Source of the DNA: Aristolochia californica | Lineage: Eukaryota > Streptophyta > Magnoliopsida > Piperales > Aristolochiaceae | DNA length: 64,000 nt | Direction: 5' to 3' | Assembly: GCA_029961685.1 (NCBI GenBank) | Contig: JARWKL010000002.1 | Coordinates: 22,660,908-22,724,907, forward strand | Shown here: in pieces, positions 1-11,559 of the stretch | Layout: each line of letters begins with the position of its first letter | Position numbering within the stretch: the first letter of the stretch is position 1 | The notes under the pieces: model-generated | Databases searched by the model: none | The model's input: only the letters and a program-made list of their open reading frames with translations | Told to the model about the DNA's origin: nothing | Position numbers and translations under genes: made by a program

Positions 1-518
1 ACTAAATTTAAAACTCTTTAGGATCAGTTAGAAGTTTCTTTCCTATAAAATTCCACCAAGCTATTAGGGGTTGTACTAGAGGAATTTCCCAAACATGGAT
101 AACAAAACTTTGGAGTTCATTTTTAGTGCGTGAAATAATTATCTTCACTTACATTTATTATAGTTTTCAATTTTTTTTGGATACAAGAACTCTTAAATTT
201 TCATTTTTTTGGGAACTATTTGCCTTATATCTTTTTTCTTTACGATAAAAATGGGAGAGTGACAACTCAAGTTTAGATGTGCAAAACAATTTGAACATAA
301 AAAATGGAAATGCACAAATGCTGAGAGAGATACTTCCAAAAAGCATCTGTGATTTTTAAGGATAGGTAAAAAGTAGGTTGTTTGGCTCTGGTAAATATCC
401 AACCACACGTTAACTTCAGAATTTAATTTTTTCTACTCCTTGAAATTTTTGTATCATCAGGTCATTTGCATCCTCAACATGTTTCTAGCATGCATTTCCA
501 CCACATTTAAAACATGTC

Positions 519-1509
519 AGGATCAATTAGAAGTCTCTTTCCTATAAAATTCCACCTAGCTATTAGGGGGTTGTACTAGTGGAATTTCCCAAACAAGGAT
601 AACAACACTTTGGAGTTCGTTTTTAGTGCGTGAAATAATTTTTTTCACTTACATTTATTATAGTTTTCAAATTTTTGTGGATACAGGAACTTTAAATTTT
701 TCATTTTGTTGCGATCTATTTGCCTTATATCTCTTTTGTTTACGAGAAAATTGGGAGAGTGAAAACTCAAGTTTGGATCAGAAAACAAATTTAAACATCC
801 TAAATGGAAATGCAAAAATGCTGATGGAGATAATTCAAAAAAGTATCGGTGATTTTTAAGGGTGGGCAAAAAGAGATTTGTTGGGCTCTAGTAAATATCC
901 AACCACACGTTAACTTGAGAATTTAATTTTTTCTACTCTTTGAAATTTTTGGATCATTAGGTCACTCTCATCCTCAACATGTTTTTGGCGTGCATATCCA
1001 CCACATTTAAAACATGTTAGCATTAGTTAGAAGTCTCTTTTCTATAAAATTCCACCAAGCTATTAGGGGTTGTACTAGTGGAATTTCCAAAACATGGATA
1101 ACAAAAGTTTGGAGTACATTTTTAGTGCGTGAAATAAGTTTCTTCATTTATATTAGTTTTCAAATTTTTTTGCAAACATGAACTCTAAAATTTTCATTTT
1201 GTTGTGATCTATTTGCCTTATTTTTTTTCTATAGGAGAAAAATGGGAGAGTGAAAACTCAAGTTTGGATTACAAAAAAAATTTGAACATCCAAAATGGAA
1301 ATGCACAAATGCTGATAGAGATAATTCCAAAAAGTATCTGTGATTTTTAAGGATAGGCAAAAACTGGTTTGTTTGGCTCTTGTAAATATCCAACCACACG
1401 TTAACTTGAGAATTTAATTTTTTCTACTCGTTGAAATTTTTGGGTCATTAGGTTACTTGCACCTTCAACATGTTTCTGGCATGCATATCCACCACATTTA
1501 AAACAAGTT
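519..1509 (+). repeat. P-Q dimer, copy 1
   Basis: Two adjacent monomers form a recognisable pair. P (anchor 519) has ATTTTTGTGGATACAGGAAC and, near its end, GGGTGGGCAAAAAGAGATTTG, TTGGGCTCTAG and CACTCTCATCC. Q (anchor 1019) has TTAGCATTAGTTAGAAG, CTCTTTTCTATAAAATTCC, AAAGTTTGGAGTACATTT and AAGTTTCTTCATTTATATTA. The same paired set of variants is found in three other places. Confidence 0.85.
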
Positions 1510-2496
1510 AGGATCAGTTAGAAGTGTCTTCCCTTTAAAATTCCACCAGGCTATTAGGGTTTGTATTAGAGGAATTTCCCAAACATGGATAACAAAATTT
1601 TGGAGTGCGTTTTTAGTGCTTGAAATAATTTTCTTCACTTACATTTATTATAGTTTTCAAATTTTTGTGCATATAGGAAGTTTAAAATTTTCATTTTGCT
1701 GCAATCTATTTGCCTTATATCTTTTTTTTTACGAGAAAAATGGGAGAGAAAGCTCATGTTTGGATCTGAAAAAGAAATTTGAACTTCCTAAATGGAAATG
1801 CACAAATGCTGGGAGAGATAATTCAAAAAAGTATCCGGGATTTTTAAGGGTAGGAAAAAAGTGGGTTGTTGGGCTCTAGTAAATATCCAACCCCACGTTA
1901 ACTTGAGAATTTAATTTTTTCTACTCTTTGAAATTTTTGGATCATTAGGTCACTCTCATCCTCAACATGTTTCTGGCGCGCATATCCACCACATTTAAAA
2001 CATGTTAGGATTAGTTAGAAGTCTCTTTTCTATATAATTCCACCATGCTATTAGGGGTTGAACTAGTGGAATTTCCCAAACATGGATAACAAACTTTGGA
2101 GTTCATTTTTAGTGCATGAAATAAGTTTCTTCATTTACATTAGTTTTCAATTTTTTTTGCATACATGAACTCTAAAATTTTTATTTTGTCGTTATTTATT
2201 TGCCTTATTTTTTTTTGTTTACGAGAAAAATGGGAGAGTGAAAACTCAGGTTTGGATCTGAAAAAAATTTGAACATCCAAAATGGAAATGCACAAATGCT
2301 GAGAGAGATAATTCCAAAAAGTATATGTGATTTTTAAGGATAGGAAAAAAGTGGTTTGTTTGGCTCTGGTAAATATCCAAGCACACGTTAACTTGAGAAT
2401 TTAATTTTTTCTACTCCTTGAAATTTTTGGATCATTAGGTCACTTCCATCCTCATCATGTTTCTGGCATGCATATCCACCACATTTAAAACATGTC
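1510..2496 (+). repeat. P-Q dimer, copy 2 (tandem to copy 1)
   Basis: P-like unit (anchor 1510) has ATTTTTGTGCATATAGGAAG, GGGTAGGAAAAAAGTGGG, TTGGGCTCTAG and CACTCTCATCC. Q-like unit (anchor 2007) has TTAGGATTAGTTAGAAG, CTCTTTTCTATATAATTCC and AAGTTTCTTCATTTACATTA, then ends with CCAAGCACACGTTAAC and CTCATCATG. The Q tail resembles that of the copy at 6528 more than copy 1 does. The run copy 1-copy 2 looks like a dimer duplicated in tandem. Confidence 0.82.
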
Positions 2497-4483
2497 AGGA
2501 TCAGTTAGAAGTCTCTTTCCTATAAAATTCCACCAAGCTATTAGGGGGTTGTACTAGTGGAATTTCCCAAACATGGATGACAAAAGTTTGGAGTACATTT
2601 TTAGTGCGTCAAATAAATTTCTTCACTTGCATTTATTTAAAAGTTTTTTGGATACATGAACACTAAAATTTTCATTTTGTTGTGGTCTATTTGCCTTATA
2701 TCTTTTTTGTTTACGAGAAAAAGGGTGAGTGAAAACTCTAAGTTTGGATTTGAATAAAAATTTTAACATCCAAAGTGGAAATGCACAAATCCTGAGAGAG
2801 ATATTTCCAAAACGTATTTGTGATTTTTACAGATAGGCAAAAAGTGGGTTGTTTGGCTCTAGTAAATATCCAACCACACATTAACTTGAGAATTTAATTT
2901 TTTCTACTCCTTGAAATTTTTAGATCATTAGGTCACTTTCATCCTCAACATGTTTCTGCGATGCATACCATCATATTTAAAACATGTTAGGATTAGTTAG
3001 AATTCTCTTTCCTTTCAAATTCCACCAAGCTATTAGGGGTTGTACTAGTGGAATTTCTCAAACATGGATAACAAAACTTTGGAGTTCATTTTTAGTGCAT
3101 TAAATAATTTTGTTCACTTACATTTATGATAGTTTTCAAATTTTTTTGCATACATGAACCCTAAAATTTTCATTTTGCCACGATCCATTTGCCTTATATC
3201 TTTTTTGTTTACGAGAAATACGGGAGTGTGAAAACTCAAGTTTGGATTTAAAAAAAAAATTGAGCATCCAAAATGGAAATGCACAAATGCTGAGAGAGAT
3301 AATTCCAAAAAGTATCTGTGATTTTTAAGGATAGGCAAAAAGTGGGTTGTTTGGCTCTGGTAAATATCCAACCACACGTTAACATGAGAATTTAATTTCT
3401 TCTACTACTTTAAATTTTTGGATCATTAGGTAACTTGCATCCTCAACATGTTTCTGGCATGCATATCCACCACATTTAAAACACGTTAGGATCAGTTAGA
3501 AGTCTGTTTCCAAAAAAATTCCACCGAGCTTTTAGGGGTTGTACTAGTGCAATTTCCCAAACATGGATAAAAAAACATTGGAGTTCATTTTTAGTGCGTG
3601 AAATAATTTTCTTCACTTACATTTGTTGTAGTTTTCAATTTTTTTTTTTTTGCATACTTGAATTCAAAAATTTTCATTTTGTTGCGATCTATTTGCCTTA
3701 TAAGTTTTTTGTTTACGTGAAAAATGGGAGAGTGAAAACTCAAGTTTGGATCTGAAAAAAAAATTTTAACATCCCGAATGGAAATGCACAAATGCTGAGA
3801 GAGATAATTCCAAAAAGTATCTGTGACTTTTAAGGATAGGCAAAAAGTAGGTTGTTTGGCTCTTGTAAATATCCAACTACACGTTAACTTGAGAATTTAA
3901 TTTTTTCTACTCCTTGAAATTTTTGGATCATTAGGTCACTTCCATCCTCAACAATTTTCTGGCTTGCATATCCACCACATTTAAAACATGTTAGGATCAA
4001 TTAGAAGTCACTTTCCTGGAAAAGTCCACCAAGCTATTAGGGATTGTTGAACTAGAGGAATTTTCCATACATGGATAACAAAACTTTAGAGTTCATTTTT
4101 AGTGCGTGAAATAAATTTCTTCACTTAAATTTATTATAAATCTTTTTGCATACATGAACTCTAAAATTTTCATTTTGTTGCGATCTATTTGCCTTATATC
4201 TTTTTTGTTTACATGAAAAATGGGAGAGTGAAAACTCAAGTTTGGATCTGAAAAAAAATTTGAACATCCAAAATGGAAATGCACAAATGCTGAGAGAGAT
4301 AATTCCAAAAAGTTTCTGTGATTTTGAAGGATAGGCAAAAAGTGGGTTGTTTGGCTCTTGTAAATATCCAACCACATGTTAATTGGAGAATTTAATTTTT
4401 TCTTCACCTTGAAATTTTTGGATCATTAGGTCACTTGCATCCTCAACATTTTTCTGGCATGTCCACCACATTTAAAACATGTT

Positions 4484-5447
4484 AGGATCAGTTAGAAGTG
4501 TCTTCCCTATAAAATTCCACCAATCTATTAGGGGTTGTACTAGTGGAATTTACCAAACATGGATAACAATACTTTCGAGTTCGTTTTTAGTTCGTGAAAT
4601 AATTTTCTTCACTTACATTTATTATAGTTTTAAAATTTTCATTTTCTTGCAATCTATTTGCCTTATATCTTTTTTGTTTACGAGAAAAATGGGACAGAGA
4701 AAACTCAAGTTAGGATCTGAAAAAAATTGAACATCCATAATGGAAATGTACAAATGTTGAGTGTGATAATTCAAAAAAGTATCGGTGATTTTTAAGGGTA
4801 GGAAAAAAGTGGGTTGTTGGGCTCTAGTAAATATCCAACCCCACGTTAACTTGAGAATTTAATTTTTCTACTCTTTGAAATTTTTGGATCATTAGGTCAC
4901 TCTCATCCTCAACATGTTTCTGGCGTGCATATCCACCACATTTAAAACATGTTAGCATTAGTTAGAAGTCTATTTTCTATAAAATTCCACCAAGCTATTA
5001 GGGGTTGTACTAGTGGAATTTCCCAAACATGGTTAACAAAAGTTTGGAGTACATTTTTAGTGCGTGAAATAAGTTTCTTCATTTATATTAGTTTTCAAAT
5101 TTTTTTGCAGACATGAACTCTAAACTTTTCATTTTGTCGTGATCTATTTGCCTAATATTTTTTTTGTTTACGAGAAAAAAGAGATAGTCAAAACTCAAGT
5201 TTGGATAAAAAAAAAAAATATGAACATCCAAAATGGAAATGCAAAAATGCTGAGAGAGATAATTCCAAAAAGTATTTGTGATTTTTAAGGATAGGAAAAA
5301 AGTGGGTTGTTTGGCTCTGGTAAATATCCAAGCACACGTTAACTTGAGAATTTTATTTTTTCTACTCCTTGAAAGTTTTGGAACATTAGGTCACTTGCAT
5401 CCTCAACATGTTTCTGGCATGCATATCCACCACATTTAAAACATGTT
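4484..5447 (+). repeat. P-Q dimer, copy 3, with a shortened P unit
   Basis: The P-like unit (anchor 4484) is only 470 bp because about 25 bp between TATAGTTTT and AAAATTTTCATTTTC (near 4,628) are missing, but it ends with the diagnostic GGGTAGGAAAAAAGTGGG, TTGGGCTCTAG and CACTCTCATCC. The Q unit (anchor 4954) has TTAGCATTAGTTAGAAG, AAAGTTTGGAGTACATTT, AAGTTTCTTCATTTATATTA and CCAAGCACACGTTAAC. Confidence 0.8.
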
Positions 5448-5739
5448 AGGGTCAGCTAGAAGTCCCTTTCCTACAAAATTCCACCAAGCTATTAGGGGTT
5501 GTACTATTGGAATTTTCCAAACATGGATAACAAAACTTTGGAGTTCATTTTTAGTGCTTGAAATAATTTTCTTTTCTTAAATTTATTATATATCTTTTTC
5601 TATACATGAACTCTAAAATTTTTATTTGTTGCGTTCTATTTGCCTTATATCTTTTTTATTTACGAGAAAAATGGGAGAGTGAAAACTCAAGTTTGGATAT
5701 GAAAAAAAGTTTGAACATCCAAAATGAAAATTTACAAAT

Positions 5740-5920
5740 GCCGAGAGAGATAATTCCATAAAGTATTTATCAGTTTTATGGATAGGCAGAATGTGTGTTG
5801 TTTGGCTCTTGTAATTATCCAACCACACATTTAGAGAGATAATTGCAAAAAGCATCTGTGATTTTTAAGGATAGGCAAAAAGTGGGTTGTTTGGCACTGG
5901 TAAATATCCAACCACACGTT
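5740..5920 (+). repeat. Partial-monomer tandem duplication at a block junction
   Basis: The monomer from 5448 is 580 bp long, the longest spacing in the window. The end part running from GAGAGATAATTCC to CCAACCACACATT (5,744-5,832) is followed at once by TAGAGAGATAATTGC (from 5,832) and the same end part again. The second version matches bases 324 onward of the window with a fixed 5,509-bp offset (shared AAAAAGCATCTGTG and CATCAGG). The junction at about 5,832 is thus the left edge of block copy 2 and is out of phase with the array. Confidence 0.85.
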
Positions 5921-8900
5921 AACTTCAAAATTTAATTTTTTCTACTCCTTGAAATTTTTGAATCATCAGGTCATTTGTATCCTCAACATGTTTCTAGCAT
6001 GCATATCCACAACATTTAAAACATGTCAGGATCAATTAGAAGTCTCTTTCCGATAAAATTCCACCAAGCTATTAGGGGGTTGTACTAGTGGAATTTCCAA
6101 AACATGGATAACAACACTTTAGAGTTCATTTTTAGTGTGTGAAATAATTTTCTTCACTTACATTTATTATAGTTTTCAAATTTTTGTGGATACAGGAACT
6201 TTAAATTTTTCATTTTGTTGCGATCTATTTGCCTTATATCTTTTTTGTTTACGAGAAAAATGGGAGAGTGAAAACTCAAGTTTGGATCAGAAAAAAAATT
6301 TGAACATCTGAAATGGAAATGCACAAATGCTGAGAGAGATAATTCAAAGAAGTATCGGTGATTTTTAAGGGTAGGCAAAAAGAGGTTTGTTGGGCTCTAG
6401 TAAATATCCAACCACACGTTAACTTGAGAATTTAATTTTTTCTACTCTTTGAAATTTTTGGATCATTGGGTCACTCTCATCCTCAACATGTTTTTGGCCT
6501 GCATATCCACCACACTTAAAACATGTTAGCATTAGTTAGAAGTCTCTTTTCTATAAAATTCCACCAAGCTATTAGGGGTTGTACTAGTGGAATTTCCCAA
6601 ACATGGATAACAAAAGTTTGGAGTACATTTTTAGTTCGTGAAATAAGTTTCTTCATTTATATTAGTTTTCAAATTTTTTTGCAAACATGAACTCTAAAAT
6701 TTTCATTTTGTCGTGATCTATTTGCCTTATTTTTTTTTGTTTACGAGAAAAATGGGGGAGTGAAAACTCAAGTTTGGATTGGAAAAAAAATTTGAACATC
6801 CAAAATGGAAATGCACAAATGCTAAGAGAGATAATTTCAAAAAGTATATGTGATTTTTAAGGATAGGAAAAAGGTGGGTTGTTTGGCTCTGGTAAATATC
6901 CAAGCACACGTTAACATGAGAATTTAATTTTTTCTACTCCTTGAAATTTTTGGATCATTAGGTCACTTCCATCCTTATCATGTTTCTGGCATGCATATCC
7001 ACCACATTTAAAACATGTTAGGATCAGTTAGAAGTCACTTAACTGTAAAATTCCACCAAGCTATTAGGGGGTTGTACGTGTGGAATTTCCCAAATATGGA
7101 TAACAAAAGTTTGGAGTACATTTTTAGTGCGTAAAATAAATTTCTTCACTTGCATTTATTTAAAAGTTTTTTGCATACTTGAACATTAAAATTTTCATTT
7201 TGTTGTGATCTATTTGCCTTATATCTTTTTTGTTTACGAGAAAAAAGGGTGAGTGAAAACTCATGTTTGGATTTGAATAAAAATTTGAACATCCAAAGTG
7301 GAAATTCACAAATCCTGAAAGAGATATTTCCAAAAAGATCTGTGATTTTTAAGGATAGGCAAAAAGTGGGTTGTTTGGCTCTAGTAAATATCCAACCACA
7401 CGTTAACTTGAGAATTTAATTTTTTCTACTACTTGAAATTTTTTTATCATTAGGTCACTTGCATCCTCAACATGTTTCTAGGATGCATACCACCATATTT
7501 AAAACTTGTTAGGATCAGTCAGAAGTCTCTTTCCTTTCAAATTCCACCAAGCTATTAGGGGTTGTACTAGTGGAATTTCTCAAACATGGATCACAAAACT
7601 TTGGAGTTCTTTTTTAGTGCGTGAAATAGTTCTCTTCGCTTACATTTTTTATAGTTTTCAATTTTTTTTTTGCATACATGAACTCAAAAATTTTCACTTT
7701 GTTGCGATCTATTTGCCTTATAACTTTTTTGTTTACGTGAAAAATAGGAGAGTGAAAACTCAAGTGAACATCCAAAATGGAAATACACAAATGCTGAGAG
7801 AGATAATTCCAAAAATTATCTGTGATTTTTAAGGATAGGAAAAAAGTGGGTTGTTTGGCTCTTGTAAATATCCAACCACACGTTAACTTGAGAATTTAAT
7901 TTTTTCTACTCCTTGAAATTTTTGTATCATTACGTCATTTCCATCCTCAACAATTTTCTGGCTTGCATATCCACCACATTTAAAACATGTTAGGATCAAT
8001 TAGAAGTCACTTTCCTGGAAAATTCCACCAAGGTATTAGGGGTTGTACTAGTGGAATTTCCCAATCATGGGTAACAAAAGTTTGGAGTACATTTTTAGTG
8101 CGTGAAATAATTTTCTTGACTTGCATTTATTTAAATTTTTTTGCTTACATGAACTCCTAAATTTTCATTTTGTTGCGATCTATTTGCCTTATATCTTTTT
8201 TGTTTACGAGAAAATTGGGAGAGTAAAAACACAAGTTTGGATCTGAAAAAAAATTTCAACATCCAAAATTGAAATGCCCAAATGTTGAGAGAGATAATTC
8301 CAAAAAGTATCTGTGATTTTTAAGGATAGGCAAAAAGTCGGTTGTTTGGCTCTAGTAAATATCAATCCACACGTTAACTGGAGAATTTCATTTTTTCTAC
8401 TCTTTCTAATTTTTGGATCATTAGGTGACTTACATCCTCAACATGTTTCTAGCATGCACATCCACCACATTTAAAACATGTCAGGATCAATTAGAAGTCT
8501 CTTTCCTATAAAATTCCACAAAGCTATTAGGGGGTTGTACTAGTGGAATTTCCGAAATATGGATAACAAAACTCTGGAGTTCATTTTTCGTGGGTGAAAT
8601 AATTTTTTTGACTTACATTTATTATAGTTTTCAAATTTTTTTGCATACATGAACTCTAAAATTTTCATTTTTTTGCGATCTATTTGCCATTTATCTTTTT
8701 TGTTTACGAGAAAAATGGGTGACTGAAAACTCTAGTTTGGATCTGAAAAAACATTTGAACATCCAAAATGGAAATGCACAAATACTGAGAGAGATAATTC
8801 CAGAATGTATCTGTGACTTTTAAAGATAGGCAAAAAGTGGGTTGTTTAGCTCTGGTAAATATCCAACCACACATTAATTTGAGAATCTAATTTTTTCTAC

Positions 8901-8982
8901 TCCTTCGAATTTTTGGATCATTACCTAACTGGCACCCTCAACTTGTTTCTGGCATGCATATTCACCAAATTTAAAACATGTT
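5833..8982 (+). repeat. Higher-order block P-Q-R-S/T-U/V-W, copy 2
   Basis: The block starts at the rearrangement point 5,832/5,833 and matches copy 1 from base 324 at an offset of 5,509 bp. R is at 7020 (GCATTTATTTAAAAG, GAATAAAAATTTG). The next two monomers, at 7511 and 7992, are each chimeric: the first begins as S and ends as T, the second begins as U and ends as V. W (8483) shares GAAAAAACATTTGAACATCC, GTGACTTTTAA, TTTAGCTCTGG and GCATATTCACC with the unit at 19836. Similarity ends near 8,983. Confidence 0.83.
6028..7019 (+). repeat. P-Q dimer, copy 4
   Basis: P (anchor 6028) matches copy 1 closely, including TCAGGATCAATTAGAAG, ATAACAACACTTT, ATTTTTGTGGATACAGGAAC and AGAGGTTTGTTGGGCTCTAG. 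Q (anchor 6528) matches TTAGCATTAGTTAGAAG, AAAGTTTGGAGTACATTT and ATTTATATTAG, with the CCAAGCACACGTTAAC end. The offset from copy 1 is 5,509 bp at several independent landmarks. As at 2497, the next monomer is of type R. Confidence 0.87.
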
Positions 8983-11559
8983 AGGATCATTTAGAAGTCT
9001 CTTTCCTATAAAATTCCACCAAGCTATTAGGGGTTGTACTAGTGGAATTTCCCAAACATGGATAACAAAACTTTGGAGTTCATTTTTAGTGCGTGAAATA
9101 ATTTTTTTTGCTGACATTTATTATAAATGTTTTGCATACATGAACACTAAAATTTTTATTTTGTTGCATTCTATTTGCGTTATATCTTTTTTGTTTACGA
9201 GAAAAATGGGAGAGTGAAAACTCAAGTTTTGATATGAAAAAAAAATTGAACATCCAAAATGGAAATGCACAAATGCTGAGAGAGATAATTCCATAAAGTA
9301 TTTTTGATTTTTATAGATAGGAAAAAAGTGGGTTGTTTAGCTCTAGTAAATATCCAACCACACGTTAACTTGAGAAGTTAATTTTTTCTACTCCTTCAAA
9401 TTTTTGGATCATTAGGTAACTTGCACCCACAACATGTTTCTGGTATGCATATCCACCACATTTAAAACATGTTAGGATCAGTTAGAAGTCACTTTCCTGT
9501 AAAATTCCACCAAGCTATTAGGGGTTGTACTAGTGGATTTTCCCAATCATGGATAACAAAAGTTTTGAGTACATTTTTAGTGCGTGAAATAATTTTCTTC
9601 ACTTGCATTTATTTAAATTTTTTTTGCATACATGAACTCTAAAATTTTCATTTTGTTGCGATCTATTTACCTTATATCTTTTTTGTTTACGAGAATAATG
9701 GGAGAGTGAAAACTCAAGTTTAGATCTGAAAAAAAATTTGAACATCCAAAATGGAACTGCACAAATGCTCAAAGAGATAATTCCAAAAAGTATCTATGAT
9801 TTTTAAGGATTGGCAAAAAGTGGGTCGTTTGGCTCTGAAAAATATCCACCCACACTCTAACTTGAGAATTTAATTTTTTCTACACCTTGAAATTTTTGGA
9901 TCATTAGATCACTTGCATCCTCAACATATTTCTGGCATACATATCCACCTCTTTTAAAAAAGGTTGGGATCAGTTAGAAGTCTCTTTCCTATTAAATTCC
10001 ACAAAGCTATTAGGGGGTTGTAGAAGTGGAATTTCCCTTACATGGATAACAAAACTTTTGAGTTCATTTTTAGTGCGTGAAATAATTTTTTTCACTTACA
10101 TTTATTTTAAATTTTTTTGCATACATGAACTCTAAAATTTTCATTTTTTTGCGATCTATTTGCCTTATATCTTTTTTTGTTTTCAAGAAAAATGGGATAG
10201 TAAAAACTCAAGTTTGGATCTGAAAAAAAATTGAACATCCAAGATGGAAATGCACAAATGCTGCGAGAGATAATTCCAAAAAGTATCTGTGATTTTAAAG
10301 GGTTGGAAAAAAGTGGGTTGTTTGGCTCTGGTAAACTCCAACCACACGTTAAATTGAGATTTTAATTTTTTCTAGTCCTTGAAATTTTTGGATCATTGGG
10401 TCACTTGCATCCTCAACATGTTTCTTGCGTGCATATCCACCACATTTAAAACATGTTAGGATCAGTTAGAAGTCTCTTTTCTATAAAATTCCACCAAGCT
10501 ATTAGGGGTTCCCAAACATGGATAACAAAACTTTGGACTTCATTTTTAGTGCGTGAAATAATTTTCTTCACTTCATTTATTATAGTTTTCAAAATTTTTT
10601 GCATACATGAACTCTAAAATTTTCATTTTGTTGCTATCTATTTCCCTTATATCTTTTTTGATTACGAGAAAAATGGGAGAGTGGAAACTCAAGTTTGGAT
10701 CTGATAAAAAAATTTGAACATCCAAAATCGAAATCTCCGAATGCTGAGAGAGATAATTCCAAAAAGTATCTGTGATTTTTAAGGATACGCAAAAAGTGGG
10801 TTGTTTGGCTGTGATAAATATCCAACCACACGTTAACTTCAGAATTTAATTTTTCCTACTCCATGAAATTTTTGGATCGTTAGGTCACTTGCATCCTCAA
10901 CATATTTGTGGCATACATATCCACCACATTTAAAACAGGTTAGGATCAGTTAGAAGTCTCTTTCCTATAAAATTCCACCAAGCTAATAGGGGGTTGTACT
11001 AGTGGAATTTCCCAACCATGGATAACAAAACTTTTGAGTTCATTATTAGTGCGTTAAATAATTTTCGTCACTTACATTTGTTTTAAAATTTTTTCCATAC
11101 ATTAACTCTAAAATTTTCATTTTGTTGCGATCTATTTGCCTTATTTTTTTTTTACGAGAAAAATGGGAGAGTAAAAACTCCAATTTGGATCTGAAAAAAA
11201 ATTTGAACATCCAAAATAGAACTGCACAAATGCTGAGAGAGATAATTCCAAAAAGTATCTGTGATTTTTAAGGATAGGCAAAAAGTGGGTTGTTTGGCTC
11301 TGGAAAATATCCAACCACACTTTAACTTAAGAATTTAATTTTTTTTACTCCTTGAAATTTTTGAATCATTAGCTTACTTGCATCTTCAAAATATTTCTGG
11401 CATACAAATCCACCACATTTAAAACCGGTTAGGATCAGTTAAAAGTCTCTTTCCTATAAAAATTCCACCAAGCTATTATGGGGTTGTACAAGTGGAATTT
11501 CCCAAACATGGATAACAAAACTTTTGAATTCATTTTTAGTGCGTGAAATAATTTTCTTC

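Larger units (their letters stand above)
324..4030 (+). repeat. Higher-order block P-Q-P-Q-R-S-T-U(part), copy 1
   Basis: After the two P-Q dimers come R (anchor 2497; GCATTTATTTAAAAG, GAATAAAAATT, CAAATCCTGAGAGAG), S (2989; GCATACCATCATATTT, CCTTTCAAATTCC, TTTCTCAAACATGG), T (3488; TTTCCAAAAAAATTCC, GGATAAAAAAACATTGG, GTTTACGTGAAAAATGGG) and the start of U (3993; CAACAATTTTCTGGCTTGC just before it, then GTCACTTTCCTGGAAAAG). Similarity to the other copies is lost at about 4,030, so U is represented only by its first tens of bases. Confidence 0.82.
1..9473 (+). repeat. Family A, domain 1: mixed 491/499-bp monomers
   Basis: Anchor (first base of the AGGATC-type site) positions are 20, 519, 1019, 1510, 2007, 2497, 2989, 3488, 3993, 4484, 4954, 5448, 6028, 6528, 7020, 7511, 7992, 8483 and 8983. 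Spacing is irregular (470 to 505, plus one of 580), because 491- and 499-type units are intermingled and several units carry indels. This is the most rearranged part of family A. It holds the P-Q dimers, the first two copies of the P-U block, one partial-monomer duplication and two chimeric monomers. The window opens inside a monomer, about 20 bp before its anchor. Confidence 0.9.

Noticed and set aside
7992..8040. B-like marks in A units (GATCAATTAG at 519, 3993, 6028, 7992, 8483, 18844)
   Set aside because: These could suggest A/B mixing, but the same units keep all other A features and the full A length. Single shared changes are more likely ancestral or parallel variants.
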